Shown here one piece after another: positions 9,156 through 19,631 of a stretch of DNA of 64,000 nucleotides. Every line of letters begins with the position of its first letter. Position 1 is the stretch's first letter. Source of the DNA: Streptomyces cellostaticus (GTDB lineage Bacteria > Actinomycetota > Actinomycetes > Streptomycetales > Streptomycetaceae); NCBI RefSeq assembly GCF_023630175.1, contig NZ_JALLIN010000004.1:124001-188000 (forward strand), given 5' to 3'. The notes under the pieces are model-generated. The model saw only the letters and a program-made list of their open reading frames with translations. It ran no database searches and was not told the DNA's origin. The position numbers and the translations under genes were made by a program.

Positions 9156-10703
9156 TCAGCCCATGAACTTCTTGAACTCGTCCGGCAGCTCGAACTCCTG
9201 GCCGCCCTGCTGAGGCAGCCCGAAGGCGCCGCCCTCGGCGGCCGCCGCGCGCCGGGCGGCCTCCTCCTGCTCCTGCTGCTTGCGCTTCATCGGGTTGCCG
9301 GAGCGCTGCTTGCCCTTGGCCTTCTTCGGCTGCTTCTTCGTGCGGCCGGGGCCACCGCCCATGCCCGGGATCCCCGGCATGCCGGGCATGCCGCCGCCCT
9401 GCGCCATGCGGGACATCATCTTGCGGGCCTCGAAGAACCGCTCGACGAGGTTCTTCACCGCGCTGACGTCGACACCGGAACCCTTGGCGATGCGGGCGCG
9501 GCGGGAGCCGTTGATGATCGTCGGGTCCTGGCGCTCGACCGGGGTCATCGACTTGATGATCGCGGCGGTGCGGTCCACGTCCCGCTCGTCCAGATTGCTG
9601 ATCTGGTCCTTGATCTGGCCCATGCCCGGAAGCATGCCGAGCAGCTTGGAGATGGAGCCCATCTTCCTGACCTGCTCCATCTGGGCCAGGAAGTCGTCCA
9701 GGGTGAAGTCCTGGCCCTTCTTGGACGCCAGCTTCGAGGCCATCTTGGCGGCCTCTTCCTGGCTGAAGGTCTTCTCCGCCTGCTCGATCAGGGTGAGGAG
9801 GTCACCCATGTCGAGGATGCGCGAGGCCATCCGGTCCGGGTGGAAGGCGTCGAATTCGTCGAGCTTCTCGCCGTTCGACGCGAACATGATCGGCTTGCCG
9901 GTGATCTGCCGGATCGACAGGGCGGCGCCACCGCGGGCGTCGCCGTCGAGCTTGGAGAGCACCACGCCGTCGAAGCCGACGCCGTCGCGGAAGGCCTCGG
10001 CGGTGTTGACCGCGTCCTGACCGATCATCGCGTCGACGACGAACAGGATCTCGTCCGGGGAGACGGCGTCGCGGATGTCCGCGGCCTGCTGCATCATCTC
10101 CTGGTCGATGCCGAGCCGGCCCGCGGTGTCCACGATCACGATGTCGTGGACCTTGGTCCTGGCGTGCTCGATGGAGTCCTTCGCGACCTTCACCGGATCG
10201 CCGACGCCGTTGCCCGGCTCGGGCGCGTACACGGCGACGCCGGCGCGCTCGGCGACGACGCCGAGCTGGTTCACGGCGTTCGGGCGCTGGAGGTCGGCGG
10301 CGACGAGCAGCGGCGAGTGGCCCTGCTCCTTCAGCCACCGGCCGAGCTTGCCCGCGAGGGTGGTCTTACCGGCACCCTGCAGACCCGCGAGCATGATCAC
10401 GGTGGGCGGCTGCTTGGCGAAGCGGAGCCGCCGGGTCTCACCGCCGAGGATGGTCACCAGTTCGTCGTTGACGATCTTGAGGACCTGCTGGGCGGGGTTG
10501 AGTGCCTTGGAGACCTCGGCGCCGAGCGCGCGTTCCTTGACGTTCTTGATGAACGACCGGACGACGGGCAGGGCCACGTCGGCCTCGAGCAGTGCGATGC
10601 GGATCTCGCGCGCCGTGGCGTCGATGTCCGCTTCGCTCAGTCGGCCTTTCCCACGGAGGTTCTTGAAGGTCGCGCTGAGGCGGTCGGAGAGGGTATCGAA
10701 CAC
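9156..10703 (-). CDS. ffh: Signal recognition particle protein Ffh (SRP54)
   Basis: GTPase that binds signal sequences with 4.5S RNA and delivers ribosomes to FtsY. 515 residues beginning (GTG) VFDTLSDRLSATF: N domain with LLEADVAL, G domain P-loop GLQGAGKTT (107-115), DTAGR and TKLDGDARGG motifs (the latter as SKLDGDARGG), then the methionine-rich M domain ending GGGMPGMPGIPGMGGGPG and a basic C-terminal tail. A 30-codon upstream extension exists but is not SRP54-like, so the GTG at 10703 is used. FtsY is encoded about 8 kb away on the same strand. Confidence 0.96.
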   Translation of the reverse strand: MFDTLSDRLSATFKNLRGKGRLSEADIDATAREIRIALLEADVALPVVRSFIKNVKERALGAEVSKALNPAQQVLKIVNDELVTILGGETRRLRFAKQPPTVIMLAGLQGAGKTTLAGKLGRWLKEQGHSPLLVAADLQRPNAVNQLGVVAERAGVAVYAPEPGNGVGDPVKVAKDSIEHARTKVHDIVIVDTAGRLGIDQEMMQQAADIRDAVSPDEILFVVDAMIGQDAVNTAEAFRDGVGFDGVVLSKLDGDARGGAALSIRQITGKPIMFASNGEKLDEFDAFHPDRMASRILDMGDLLTLIEQAEKTFSQEEAAKMASKLASKKGQDFTLDDFLAQMEQVRKMGSISKLLGMLPGMGQIKDQISNLDERDVDRTAAIIKSMTPVERQDPTIINGSRRARIAKGSGVDVSAVKNLVERFFEARKMMSRMAQGGGMPGMPGIPGMGGGPGRTKKQPKKAKGKQRSGNPMKRKQQEQEEAARRAAAAEGGAFGLPQQGGQEFELPDEFKKFMG

Positions 10704-10749
10704 GGCGGCGTCGGTCCTCGGAAGTCGGGGGCGTCTGGGCTGCCCTCCA

Positions 10750-10776
10750 GGATATCCGCCCGGGGAGCGGATATCC
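10750..10776. terminator. Hairpin between glnD and ffh
   Basis: Perfect 10-bp inverted repeat GGATATCCGC with a 7-nt loop, lying between the glnD stop and the ffh start on the minus strand. A second G+C-only hairpin partly overlaps it. Most simply the terminator of the amtB-glnK-glnD operon, though the AT-containing stem could also be an ffh regulatory site. Confidence 0.6.
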
Positions 10777-10820
10777 CCCGCCCGCCCCGGCACAGGGCGG
10801 ACGGGGGCCGGAGGCCCTCG

Positions 10821-13271
10821 TCATCCGCGCAACGTCTCCTCCAGCGCCTTGGCCGTCGAGGCCGCGTCCTCCGGCGGCAGCGGCGCCCCGGTCCCCGTCG
10901 TGACGTAGAAGGCGTCCACCGCGTTGGCGCCCAGGGTGCTGACGTGCATGCTGCGCACCCGCACCGCCGCCTTCTCCAGGGCCATCCCGATCCGGTGCAG
11001 CAGCCCGGGGGCGTCCTGCGCGCGGACCTCGATCACCGTGGCGTGGTGGGAGGCCGCAGGGGCCACCCTCACCCGCGGCGGTGGCGCCACCCAGCCGCGG
11101 CGGCGCGGGTAGGCCGCGTCCCGCTCGGCGAGCCGGCCGGCGATGTCGAGGGAACCGTCGAGGGCCCTGACCAGGTCCGCACGCAGCCGGGTGGCCTGCG
11201 GCAGGGAGCCGTACTCGGCCGCGACGCGCCAGTTCAGCAGCAGGACCGACCCGTCCTCGACGTCGTGGGGCAGGCGCAGGGCGCGCAGCTCCGCCGTGCG
11301 GACGGTCAGCCGGTGCACGGCGAGGACACCGGCGACCGCCGGCAGCACGGCCGGCTGGTCCGGTACGGCGATGAGCAGCTCGACACCGAGCGGCTCGGGC
11401 TCGCCGGGGGCCTCGTCCCCGGGCCCCGGTTCGGTCTGCGCGCGCAGGGCCAGGACGGGGCCTGCGGTGCGGAAGGCCTCGATGGCGAGGCGCTCCTGCT
11501 CGGCGCTGGGCGCGGCGGGCTCCGGTTCCTCGGCCGCGTCGCCGGCGAGCACGGCGGCCACGCGGCGCACCAGGTCGGCGACGAGGGAACCGCGCCAGGT
11601 CGACCAGGCAGCGGGGCCGGTCGCCAGCGCGTCGGCCTCGGTGAGGGCGTGCAGCAGCTCCAGGGTGCTCTGGCTGCCGACGGCCTCGGCGACCGAGTGG
11701 ACCGTGGCGGGGTCGTCCAGGTCGCGCCGGGTGGCCGTCTCGACCAGCAGCAGATGGTGCCGGACCAGCGTGGCGAGTACCGCGACGTCCGCTTGGTCGA
11801 AGCCGATCCGCGCGGCCACGTCCCTGGCGATGATCTCGCCGGCCACGGAGTGGTCGCCGGGCCAGCCCTTGCCGATGTCGTGCAGCAGCGCGGAGACGAG
11901 CAGCAGGTCGGGACGGCTGACGCGGCGGGTCAGCTCGGAGGCGCGCACCGCGGTCTCGATCAGGTGCCGGTCCACCGTCCAGACGTGGACGGCGTTGCGC
12001 TGCGGCCGGCAGCGCACCCGTTCCCAGTCCGGCAGGAGCCGGCTGATCAGGCCCTCCGCCTCCAGTGCCTCCCAGACGTCGATGGTCGGGCGGCCGGAGC
12101 CGAGCAGTGTGACCAGTTGCTCGCGGGCCTCGGCGGGCCAGGGCGCGGGCAGCGGACGTGTGGTGGCGGCCAGGCGGCGCACGGCGTGCAGGGAGAGCGG
12201 AAGGCCGGCCTGGGCCGCGGCGGCCGCGGCGCGCAGCGGCAGCACGGGGTCGCGTTCGGGGCGTGCGGCGCGGGCGAGCACCACCTCGCCGTCCTGCTCG
12301 ACCACGCCCTCGGCCAGCGGCGACCGCTCGGTGACCGGTTTCCCGCCGCCCAGCATGGCGCGCAGGCGCGGGCGGACCGCGCGCGAACGCAGCACCCGCC
12401 CCACCTCGCGCCAGGTGACGTCGCTGGCGTACGAGATGACGCGCGCCGCCTCGTACACCTGGCGCAGCAGGGTGTCGGCGTCCAGCAGGCCCAGCCCGGC
12501 GGCGACCTGGTCCTGCTCCTGGAGTGCGAGCCGGTCGGTGGCGCGGCCCGTGGCCAGGTGCAGGGCGTCCCGGACGTCGAGCAGGCGCCGGCGGGCGTCC
12601 GCGAGGCCCTCGCGCGGGGCGTCCGCCAGCCAGGAGGCGGCCACGGCGCGCAGGGCGGTGGCGTCCCGGAGACCGCCGCGGGCCTCCTTGAGGTCGGGTT
12701 CCAGGAGGTACTGCAGCTCGCCCTGCCGCTCGGCGCGTTCGGCGCAGAGTTCCTGCAGCTCGGGGAGGCGTTTGGGCGCCTGGTTGCGCCAGTCGGCGAG
12801 GACGGCGGTGCGCAGTCCGGCGGTGAGGCCGAGGTCGCCGGCGAGGTGCCGGGCGTCCAGCAGGCCGAGCTGGACCTTGAGGTCCTCACCGGCCGTCCGG
12901 CGGGCCTCGGCCGGGGTGCGCACGGAGTGGTCGAGGGCGAGACCGAGGTCCCAGACCGGGTACCAGAGGCGGTCGGCCAGGGCGGCGATCGCGCCGGGGT
13001 CGCCGCCGTCGTGCAGCAGCAGGAGGTCCAGGTCGCTGCGCGGGGACAGCTCCCCGCGGCCGTAGCCGCCGACGGCGACGAGCGAGACGCCTCTGAGTCC
13101 CCCGGCGGCGGCCGTGAAGAGGCCGGAGAGCCAGTCGTCGGTCAGCTCGGCCAGGGCGGCACGGCGCGGCGGCCCGGACCGCGCCTCCTCGGTGAGGAGG
13201 CGCAGCCGGGCCGCCGCGTAGCCGCCGGGTCCCGAGTCGTCCGTCTCTTTCCGCACATCCGTACCCGTCAC
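10821..13271 (-). CDS. glnD: PII nucleotidyltransferase GlnD
   Basis: Modifies and demodifies the PII protein GlnK in response to nitrogen state. 816 residues: nucleotidyltransferase motif GGYGRGELSPRSDLD at 68-82 with the two metal-binding Asp (D80, D82), a GlnD-type linker, an HD hydrolase domain with LLHDIGKGWPGDHS near 460, and two C-terminal ACT-like regions (about 650-715 and 740-816). In Streptomyces this enzyme is known to adenylylate GlnK rather than uridylylate it. It starts 26 bp after glnK, as the last gene of the amtB-glnK-glnD operon. Confidence 0.94.
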   Translation of the reverse strand: MTGTDVRKETDDSGPGGYAAARLRLLTEEARSGPPRRAALAELTDDWLSGLFTAAAGGLRGVSLVAVGGYGRGELSPRSDLDLLLLHDGGDPGAIAALADRLWYPVWDLGLALDHSVRTPAEARRTAGEDLKVQLGLLDARHLAGDLGLTAGLRTAVLADWRNQAPKRLPELQELCAERAERQGELQYLLEPDLKEARGGLRDATALRAVAASWLADAPREGLADARRRLLDVRDALHLATGRATDRLALQEQDQVAAGLGLLDADTLLRQVYEAARVISYASDVTWREVGRVLRSRAVRPRLRAMLGGGKPVTERSPLAEGVVEQDGEVVLARAARPERDPVLPLRAAAAAAQAGLPLSLHAVRRLAATTRPLPAPWPAEAREQLVTLLGSGRPTIDVWEALEAEGLISRLLPDWERVRCRPQRNAVHVWTVDRHLIETAVRASELTRRVSRPDLLLVSALLHDIGKGWPGDHSVAGEIIARDVAARIGFDQADVAVLATLVRHHLLLVETATRRDLDDPATVHSVAEAVGSQSTLELLHALTEADALATGPAAWSTWRGSLVADLVRRVAAVLAGDAAEEPEPAAPSAEQERLAIEAFRTAGPVLALRAQTEPGPGDEAPGEPEPLGVELLIAVPDQPAVLPAVAGVLAVHRLTVRTAELRALRLPHDVEDGSVLLLNWRVAAEYGSLPQATRLRADLVRALDGSLDIAGRLAERDAAYPRRRGWVAPPPRVRVAPAASHHATVIEVRAQDAPGLLHRIGMALEKAAVRVRSMHVSTLGANAVDAFYVTTGTGAPLPPEDAASTAKALEETLRG

Positions 13272-13297
13272 CCAACGACTCCTGTCCTCGCGTCGTG

Positions 13298-15058
<1,761 letters not shown>

Positions 15059-15086
15059 TTATGCGCCATGAGACTGGCGCAGCGCG

Positions 15087-15124
15087 GTTTCGGCGGAAGC
15101 CCCTCGTTGTTTCGCCGGGGTGAC
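15087..15124 (-). promoter_or_regulatory. GlnR-type operator upstream of amtB
   Basis: Read on the minus strand: GTCAC, 6 nt, GAAAC, 6 nt, GGGCT, 6 nt, GAAAC. This matches the actinobacterial GlnR consensus (gTnAc-n6-GaAAc repeated with a 22-nt period) at both b-sites and the first a-site; the second a-site is degenerate. It lies 105 bp upstream of the amtB start. GlnR activates amtB under nitrogen limitation in Streptomyces, so the same control is inferred here. Confidence 0.8.
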
Positions 15125-15315
15125 GAAGGCGCCCTGTGTGTTACACGTCGGTGAAGAGCGGGATGTCCGGCTGCGGCATCGTTATCGTGGCGCAACCTTC
15201 CCGGAGTGAGGAAAACCGGCCGCGGCGGGCCTCTCCGATGACCTGGCGCGGGGGAGCCGAGTCGGGCGGTTCGGGAGGACCGGCCGCGGCCGGCGTATTG
15301 GGGTGTCCTGCGGGG

Positions 15316-16794
15316 TCAGACGGCCTCGGCGGCCTCCGGCAGGTCCACGGCGAGCTGTTCGGTGAGGTCGACGACGGCGGTGAGGTCGCCGAAGTCGCGG
15401 ACGGCGGTGTCCACCGTCTTGCGGATCCGGGTGTTCACCCGCTCGGAGCGCACCTTCCTGGCGACCCGCATGGCGTCGGAGGCGTACTGGGTGCTCTGCT
15501 CGGGTTCGCGGCGCAGCAGGTGCACGGTGGCCATGCCGATCAGGTTGAGCGCGTAGGAACGCTGGTGCTCGTGGTCCTCGGCGAACAGCTCCACGGCCCG
15601 CTCCATCAGCGGCTGGGCCAGTGAGGCGTAGGTGGGGCTGCGGCCGGCCACGTAGGCGAGGTCGCGGTAGGAGTGCGAGTTCTCCGCGAACAGCTCCGCC
15701 TCGGAGAAGAAGCGGATCCAGTCGGGGTCCGGCTCGTCCCACTCGTCGGCGTCGGCGAAGGTGTCCTCGGCCATGCGGACGGCCCGCTTGCACTTCCCGG
15801 GCTGGCCCATGTTGGCGTAGGCGCGGGCCTCCATCGCATACAGCATGGCCTGGGTGCGCGGACTGGCGCAGTCGCGACTGCCGTACTGCGCGAGATGGAT
15901 CAGCTCCAGGGCGTCGTCGGGCCGGCCCAGATGGATCATCTGCCGGCTCATGTTGGACAGGACGTAGGAACCGAGCGGCTTGTCGCCGGCTTCCTTGGCG
16001 GCGTGCAGGGCGAGGACGAAGTACTTCTGCGCGGTGGGCTGGAGGCCCACGTCGTACGACATCCAGCCCGCGAGCTCGGCGAGTTCGGCGGCGACCTTGA
16101 AGAGCCTGCGGCCGGTGCCCTCCGGCTGGGGTTCCTGGAGCAGGTCGGTGACCTCGTGGAGCTGGCCGACGACCGCCTTGCGGCGCAGGCCGCCGCCGCA
16201 CTGGGCGTCCCACTGGCGGAACATCTGGGTGGTGGACTCCAGCAGGTCCAGCTCGGGCTTGGACAGCCGGCCGGGCCGTCGGGAGTCGGCGACGGTCTCC
16301 GGCTGCGGCGGGAGCGGCGAGGCGGGGGCCGGCACGAGCCAGCGCTGCAGGGGCTCGACCAGGGACGGGCCCGCGGCCAGGGCGAGCGAGGTGCCGAGGA
16401 AGCCGCGCCGCGCGAGCATCAGGTCGCTGCGTGAGAACTCGCTCAGCAGCGCCACCGCCTGCGGACCCGTCCAGGGCAGGTCGACACCGGTCGCGGAGGG
16501 CGACTGACGGGCGGCCCGCAGGCCGAGGTCCTCGATGGACACGACACAGCCGAAGCGCTCGGAGAACAGCTCGGAGAGGATCCGCGGGATCGGCTCGCGC
16601 GGGTTCTCCCCGTCCAGCCAGCGACGCACCCGCGAGGTGTCCGTGGAGATGTGGCCGGCACCTAACTGGCGTGCCCTGCGGTTCACCTGGCGGGCCAGCT
16701 CGCCCTTGGACCAGCCGCTGCGCACGAACCACGAACCGAGCAGTTCGTTGGGGCGCTTGTCAGCGTTCGTCCCGCCTCCGCCATTGCCGCCCAC
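15316..16794 (-). CDS. nsdA: Developmental repressor NsdA (XRE-like plus TPR)
   Basis: In S. coelicolor NsdA negatively affects sporulation and antibiotic production. Here 492 residues from the GTG preceding GGNGGGGTNADKRPNELLG. The N-terminal part (SGWSKGELARQVNRRARQLG ... RVRRWLDGENPR) resembles a helix-turn-helix of the NsdA group; the rest is helical with repeats consistent with TPR folding. Alternative starts exist 15 codons upstream (TTG) and 2 codons upstream (GTG); the chosen GTG has a GGGGG Shine-Dalgarno about 7 nt upstream and matches the remembered NsdA N-terminus. Its own promoter region lies in the 456-bp gap before it. Confidence 0.88.
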   Translation of the reverse strand: MGGNGGGGTNADKRPNELLGSWFVRSGWSKGELARQVNRRARQLGAGHISTDTSRVRRWLDGENPREPIPRILSELFSERFGCVVSIEDLGLRAARQSPSATGVDLPWTGPQAVALLSEFSRSDLMLARRGFLGTSLALAAGPSLVEPLQRWLVPAPASPLPPQPETVADSRRPGRLSKPELDLLESTTQMFRQWDAQCGGGLRRKAVVGQLHEVTDLLQEPQPEGTGRRLFKVAAELAELAGWMSYDVGLQPTAQKYFVLALHAAKEAGDKPLGSYVLSNMSRQMIHLGRPDDALELIHLAQYGSRDCASPRTQAMLYAMEARAYANMGQPGKCKRAVRMAEDTFADADEWDEPDPDWIRFFSEAELFAENSHSYRDLAYVAGRSPTYASLAQPLMERAVELFAEDHEHQRSYALNLIGMATVHLLRREPEQSTQYASDAMRVARKVRSERVNTRIRKTVDTAVRDFGDLTAVVDLTEQLAVDLPEAAEAV

Positions 16795-17250
16795 TGGCAC
16801 GCCCCCATCCCTGAGACCACTTGTCGCCGAGTGCGCCAAGCCCTATCAGAATGCCGGTAATCAGGGCCTCCCGTCCGCCGGTTCCCACCCTTCGAACGAA
16901 CCGACGGCTTGCCTCCGGCATACCCGTGAGTGCATGTGCCCTCAGGCCTCACACACTCACAGTAATCCCACGATCACCCGCCCAGCCACGGCGAACCTTG
17001 AAACGCCACCATTCGCCACCCCTTCGAATGAACTCACGATCGGCGCAACGCGATTCACTTGACATAGGACGACAGGGCGTCGGCGGGGTGATGCACGCGG
17101 GGGCGCGTGAGCCCCCACGCACCACCCTTCACGCTTCGACGCGCCGCCTCGGCCTCACGGAGCGAGCGGAACCGCGGCCGTAACGTCACGTTCCGCTTCC
17201 GTCTCGTTCCGCGTCGTAACCACCGGCGCGCCGGACCCGTTGGAGGGGGC
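16795..17250. other. Intergenic region between divergent nsdA and prim-pol-like gene
   Basis: 456 bp with no supported gene and lower G+C near the middle. It contains both divergent promoters. An imperfect stem-loop GTGAGTG ... CACTCAC spans 16926-16960 and could be an operator or attenuator. GGAGGGGGC directly precedes the plus-strand gene at 17251. Confidence 0.45.
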
Positions 17251-17913
17251 ATGGGCTTCACGATCGGCGGCATTCGCGAGATCCGCTCCGGCACGCGTCG
17301 GCGCGGCCGTTCGTCGGAGTGCACCGCCGTCGCCGAGTTCACCGGGCTGTGGGGCTGGGACGTGGTGCCGGGCGCACGGGCCGTGGCGGGCGTCTGCTCC
17401 TGCGGGCAGACCGGCTGCCGGGCCCCGGGCGCGCATCCGCTCGACTTCGCGCGGCCGGTGCCGGCCGGCGCCACGCTGGACGAGGTGACCCGGGCCTGGG
17501 CCGAGTTCCCGGGCGCCTCCGCGATGCTCGCCGTCGGCCGCTCGTTCGACGTCATCGAGGTGGCCGAGTCCGCCGGGCGCAACGCACTGGTCCGGCTCGA
17601 GCGCATGGGCCTGCCGCTCGGCCCGGTCGCCGCGACTCCCGACGGACGCGCCCACTTCTTCGTCTCCCCCGGCGCCGCCGCCGATCTCCCCCGGCTCCTC
17701 TACCGCATGGGCTGGGACGACCCGTCGGCGCTGGACCTGCGCGGCCTCGGCCCCGGGACCTGCATCACCGCGCCGCCGTCCGACCGGGGCGGGCTCGGTG
17801 CGGTGCGCTGGCTGCGCCCGCCCGCGCTGGACTCGGCGACCCGGCCGCCGGCCGCCCGGCTGCTGCTGGGCACGCTGGCGTACGTGGCCCACCGCTCGCG
17901 GGCACGGGCCTGA
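17251..17913 (+). CDS. Prim-pol-like (bifunctional DNA primase/polymerase N-terminal family) protein
   Basis: 220 residues. The layout AVAEFTGLWGWDVVPGA, CSCGQTGCRAPGAHPL (with a C-x-C-x4-C cluster), ASAMLAVGRSFDVIEV and the C-terminal PPSDRGGLGAVRWLRPP matches small stand-alone proteins of the bifunctional primase/polymerase family found throughout Streptomyces. The acidic catalytic residues are not clearly all present (DVIEVAE is the best candidate), so a primase role is uncertain. ATG with GGAGGGGG 1 nt away. Its last 30 bp form the first unit of a tandem repeat that continues past the stop. Confidence 0.7.
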   Translation: MGFTIGGIREIRSGTRRRGRSSECTAVAEFTGLWGWDVVPGARAVAGVCSCGQTGCRAPGAHPLDFARPVPAGATLDEVTRAWAEFPGASAMLAVGRSFDVIEVAESAGRNALVRLERMGLPLGPVAATPDGRAHFFVSPGAAADLPRLLYRMGWDDPSALDLRGLGPGTCITAPPSDRGGLGAVRWLRPPALDSATRPPAARLLLGTLAYVAHRSRARA

Positions 17914-18027
17914 GGGCCCACCGGTCGCGCGCGAGCGTCCGAAGGCTCACCGGTCACGGGCGAGGACCCGAAGGCTCACCGGTCGCAGGCGAGGACCCGA
18001 ACACTCATCGGTCACGGGCGAAGCCCG
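17884..18027. repeat. 29-bp tandem repeat, five degenerate copies
   Basis: Five head-to-tail units: 17884-17912 (inside the gene end), 17913-17941, 17942-17970, 17971-17999 and 18000-18027 (28 bp). The shared core is CACCGGTC followed by a G/C stretch and GCGAGGACCCG in the middle copies. Units 3 and 4 are the most alike (2 differences in 29). Because the unit is not a multiple of three the repeat is not a protein repeat. Confidence 0.85.
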
Positions 18028-18180
18028 AGCGCCACGCGTGCGGGGCCCGCACACCGAACGGCGTCGCAGTGAGGGCCCACCGCCCGAGCGCCCACCCCCC
18101 GGGGCGCCCTCCGCCCGAGGGCCCGGCGCGTGACCGCCGTCCCCGCGAGCGCCGTACCCGCGGCCGCCGCGTGGCGGAGT

Positions 18181-18240
18181 GCCGGAAAGGGCGAAGCGCC
18201 CGCCCCGGTGTCCCGGGGGCGGGCGCCGCTTCGTTCCGGC
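18181..18240. terminator. Bidirectional terminator between prim-pol-like gene and ftsY
   Basis: Extended stem-loop: GCCGGAA ... TTCCGGC outside, and CGAAGCGCCCGCCCC pairing with GGGGCGGGCGCCGCTTCG inside (one mismatch), loop about 6-8 nt. It lies between converging genes, 20 bp from the ftsY stop. Confidence 0.8.
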
Positions 18241-18259
18241 GGGCGAGCACACCGCGCCG

Positions 18260-19462
18260 TCAGTCGCCGATGAGCGCATCCACGAACGCCTCCGGCTCGA
18301 ACGGCGCCAGGTCGTCCGCGCCCTCACCGAGGCCGATCAGCTTGACCGGGACACCCAGCTCGCGCTGGACCGCGACCACGATGCCGCCCTTGGCGGTGCC
18401 GTCGAGCTTGGTCAGGACGATGCCGGTGATGTCCACGACCTCGGCGAACACGCGGGCCTGCACCAGACCGTTCTGGCCGGTGGTGGCGTCCAGGACCAGC
18501 AGCACCTCGTCCAGCGGCGCGTGCTTCTCGACCACCCGCTTGACCTTGCCCAGCTCGTCCATGAGGCCGGTCTTGGTGTGCAGCCGGCCGGCGGTGTCGA
18601 TGAGGACCACGTCGACCCCCATCTCCTTGCCCTCCTTGACCGCGTCGAAGGCGACGGAGGCGGGGTCGCCGGCCTCGGGGCCGCGCACGGTGTAGGCGCC
18701 GACCCGCTCGCCCCAGGTCTGGAGCTGGTCGGCGGCGGCGGCCCGGAAGGTGTCGGCGGCGCCCAGCACGACGGTGCGGCCGTCGGCCACGAGCACCCGG
18801 GCGAGCTTGCCGGTGGTGGTGGTCTTGCCGGTGCCGTTGACCCCGACGACCATCACGATGCCCGGCTTGCGGTCCTCGGGCTCGGTCCTGACCGAACGGT
18901 CCACCTCGGTGCCGACCAGCTTGAGCAGTTCCTCGCGCAGCAGGCCGCGCAGTTCCTGCGGGGTGCGGGTGCCGAGCACCTTCACCCGCTCACGCAGCCG
19001 CTCGACCAGTTCCTGGGTGGGCGCCACACCGACGTCGGCGGTGAGCAGCGTGTCCTCGACCTCCTCCCAGGTGTCCTCGTCGAGGTGCTCGCGGGACAGC
19101 AGCGTCAGCAGGCCCTTGCCCAGGGCGTTCTGCGAGCGGGAGAGACGGGTGCGCAGGCGGACCAGCCGCCCCGCGGTGGGCTCCGGGATCTCGATCTCGG
19201 GAGCCTCGACGGTGGGCGGCTCCTCGACGACGACCGGGGCGGGGCCGCCGGGAAGATCCACCTCCTCGATCGTCCGGCGCGGTTCGTCGCGCGGCGTCTC
19301 GGCCTCTTCGCCGACGTGCGGCTCGGCCGGGGGCGCGGTGATGTCGGGCGTCCTGGGCGGCGGCGGGGGCAGCGACTTGCGGCGCCGGCTGCCGACGATG
19401 AGCCCGCCGAGCGCGCCGAGGACGACCACGGCGATGACTACAGCAAGGATGATGGTTTCCAT
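18260..19462 (-). CDS. ftsY: SRP receptor GTPase FtsY
   Basis: Membrane-associated SRP receptor. 400 residues: N-terminal membrane segment METIILAVVIAVVVLGALGG (unlike E. coli FtsY, which is peripheral), a Pro/Glu-rich acidic linker (about 30-95), N domain, then GTPase motifs GVNGTGKTTTTGK (about 206), DTFRAAAADQL, DTAGRLHTK and TKLDGTAKGG. The ATG before ETIIL is chosen since it starts the membrane segment; an open frame extends 103 codons further without family similarity. Divergent from the permease at 19632. Confidence 0.96.
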   Translation of the reverse strand: METIILAVVIAVVVLGALGGLIVGSRRRKSLPPPPPRTPDITAPPAEPHVGEEAETPRDEPRRTIEEVDLPGGPAPVVVEEPPTVEAPEIEIPEPTAGRLVRLRTRLSRSQNALGKGLLTLLSREHLDEDTWEEVEDTLLTADVGVAPTQELVERLRERVKVLGTRTPQELRGLLREELLKLVGTEVDRSVRTEPEDRKPGIVMVVGVNGTGKTTTTGKLARVLVADGRTVVLGAADTFRAAAADQLQTWGERVGAYTVRGPEAGDPASVAFDAVKEGKEMGVDVVLIDTAGRLHTKTGLMDELGKVKRVVEKHAPLDEVLLVLDATTGQNGLVQARVFAEVVDITGIVLTKLDGTAKGGIVVAVQRELGVPVKLIGLGEGADDLAPFEPEAFVDALIGD

Positions 19463-19631
19463 AACGCGTCCAGTATCGGCCATGGGTCCGTCGCCGCCGG
19501 GTTCGTGACTTCCTCCGAGAGACAAAAGCCACTGGAAGGCAGGAGTCGGATCAAAGTACGGTGGCACCGGCTCCGTCCACGCGCGTAGAGTCCCCGACGT
19601 CCCGTCCCCCCACACCGAGGCACCCTCTTTC

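Noticed and set aside
17884..18027. Possible CRISPR array
   Set aside because: Units are directly adjacent with no unique spacers and no cas genes.
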